Shown here: in pieces, positions 63,022 through 64,000 of the stretch | How positions within the stretch are numbered: the stretch's first letter is position 1 | How the letters are laid out: each line of letters begins with the position of its first letter | DNA from: Methylorubrum aminovorans | Lineage (GTDB): Bacteria > Pseudomonadota > Alphaproteobacteria > Rhizobiales > Beijerinckiaceae | DNA: 64,000 nucleotides | NCBI RefSeq assembly: GCF_022179725.1 | Contig: NZ_BPRC01000002.1 | Span: 186,001 to 250,000, forward strand | Reading direction: 5' to 3' | Notes under the pieces: generated by a model | Seen by the model: only the letters and a program-made list of their open reading frames with translations | What the model was told of the DNA's origin: nothing | Databases searched by the model: none | Position numbers and translations under genes: made by a program

Positions 63022-63366
63022 ATGGACCCGATCAGGGCCGCGGCCTCCCCGCCGCCGATCTCGACCGCACCCGTCACCCCCATCCGTCCCGTCGCCGAGG
63101 CCCTCCGCGACGAGGCTCCGGCCTCCCGCGTGCTCGATCCCGCGGTCACCGTCGCGGTGAGTCCGGAGAGCGAGGCGAGGCCGTCCGAACCGGAGCGGCG
63201 CGCCTATACCCGCGATGCGGAGAGCCAAAGCCTCGTCTTTCGGGTCACCGATCCGCAGACCGGCGACGTGGTGATGCAGATCCCCGACGAGGTGATCCTC
63301 AAGGCACGCGCCTATGCGCGGGAAACGGCGCCCTATCCGGGCGAGCGCATCGCCAAGACTGCCTGA
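63022..63366 (+). CDS. FlaG-like flagellar protein
   Basis: The 114-residue product has a Pro/Ala-rich N-terminal half and a C-terminal module with SLVFRVTDPQTGDVVMQIPDEVILKARAYA, the FlaG-type pattern (hydrophobic strand, D.xTGxVVxQIP). FlaG proteins affect filament length. The alphaproteobacterial short form is poorly studied. Placement next to flaF supports a flagellar role. Confidence 0.65.
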   Translation: MDPIRAAASPPPISTAPVTPIRPVAEALRDEAPASRVLDPAVTVAVSPESEARPSEPERRAYTRDAESQSLVFRVTDPQTGDVVMQIPDEVILKARAYARETAPYPGERIAKTA

Positions 63367-63618
63367 GCGTCGCTCGGTCGAGCCCGACGACGAGCCATTC
63401 CGCGAAAGGCCGCGCGCGGTCAGGACGTGTCCGGAGATCGTGCGACGCCCGCGGGCGGATGCGCACCTCATCCGGCCGCGTCCCTTCGCATGACGGGAAC
63501 ACTTTCCGGCGAAGGATGTGCTGGTTCTACGGCGGGAGACACGCCGCTCGGGACCCGACGGGCACAGTCCCGAAGCGCTCGGGCCGGTTATGGCTGAGAG
63601 ACACCGCGTTCGAGCAAC

Positions 63619-63993
63619 TCAGGCCCCCGGCCCGGCATCGCCCTGGAGACCCGCGGCGATGTGGTTGTTGAGCGAGACCAGGGACTCGATCTTCTTCGCC
63701 GTCGGCTCGATCATCGCGTCCACGATGGTGTGGAACACGTAGGTCGAGAGCTGGGCCATGCCGTTGCGCACCTCGATGGGAAGCGGGCTGCTCGGCTCGG
63801 TCGCGGCAGACGCCAGAATCGTCCAGACCCGCTGATTGAAGGTCAGCGCCTCGTTGAGGGCAGCCCCCATCTCGACCTTGGGCCCGAGGGCCTGCAGACG
63901 GCCGGCGGCCTTCAGCAGAACGGCGGCCTCGGCCTCCCGAGGCGAGAGCGCCACGCGCGCGACTTTCGCGTAGGCATTGGCCGCATACTGCAT
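63619..63993 (-). CDS. flaF: Flagellin-synthesis regulator FlaF
   Basis: FlaF works with FlbT in post-transcriptional control and secretion of flagellin in alphaproteobacteria. The 124-residue product shows the family start MQYAANAYAKVARVALSPREAEAAVLLKAAGRLQ, and later ALTFNQRVWTILASAATEP and VRNGMAQLSTYVFHT. The ATG at 63993 is complete within the window, just before the right edge. Flagellin genes and flbT are expected beyond it. Confidence 0.93.
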   Translation of the reverse strand: MQYAANAYAKVARVALSPREAEAAVLLKAAGRLQALGPKVEMGAALNEALTFNQRVWTILASAATEPSSPLPIEVRNGMAQLSTYVFHTIVDAMIEPTAKKIESLVSLNNHIAAGLQGDAGPGA

Positions 63994-64000
63994 GATCGGA

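Overview
The window is GC-rich chromosomal DNA from an alphaproteobacterium of the Hyphomicrobiales (Rhizobiales). The Methylobacterium/Methylorubrum group is the best guess. This rests on the block mnmE-mnmG-rsmG-parA-parB facing holA and lptE, a perfect parS inside rsmG, the presence of secB, DUF2125, DUF2842, FlaF and a FlaG-like protein, and a codon bias above 65% GC. The species is inference from gene content; no search was run. No rRNA, tRNA, CRISPR array, intact insertion sequence or prophage was seen. The parABS locus places the window near the replication origin, but no DnaA-box cluster was seen, so oriC itself is probably outside.

Left part (1-21.5 kb): start of secB, then Tim44-domain protein, mltA and an Smr protein, then rho with a strong intrinsic terminator. 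A metabolic and envelope region follows: poxB-type pyruvate dehydrogenase, a wrecked TonB siderophore receptor beside a fhuF-like reductase that lacks a standard start codon, a BamE-like exported protein, TerC, a lipid kinase, two poorly known envelope proteins, a class A acid phosphatase, dapD with a nucleophile-less alpha/beta hydrolase, a cyclic-nucleotide-binding protein, an orphan response regulator, an L,D-transpeptidase, a YggS protein and a DUF1963 protein.

Origin-proximal part (21.5-34 kb): leuS, mnmE, mnmG, rsmG (with parS), parA, parB, then holA and lptE converging on parB. An SOS-box-like direct repeat precedes a small gene, followed by a DUF2125 protein.

Right part (34-64 kb): a large Sel1-repeat protein; hisC-tyrA-glycosyltransferase; an intact TonB siderophore receptor with an Irr-box-like palindrome upstream; kup; ispG; a patatin phospholipase; the methyl-cycle set of a SahR-like ArsR/methyltransferase regulator, metF and metH, headed by an 18-bp palindrome that includes the regulator start codon; a polysaccharide-type pair (GNAT-fold protein and deacetylase); ctaA; a hemolysin III protein; thiC under a clear TPP riboswitch; and a FlaG-like protein plus flaF, marking the edge of a flagellar region.

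No wholly new multi-gene system is apparent. The points most worth following are regulatory and evolutionary: parS-like sites spread over 18 kb, the SahR-like autoregulated methionine locus, the decaying siderophore locus beside an intact receptor elsewhere, palindromic repeats whose arms include the stop codons of neighbouring genes, and rearrangement of the usual rho-mnmE and leuS-lptE-holA neighbourhoods.
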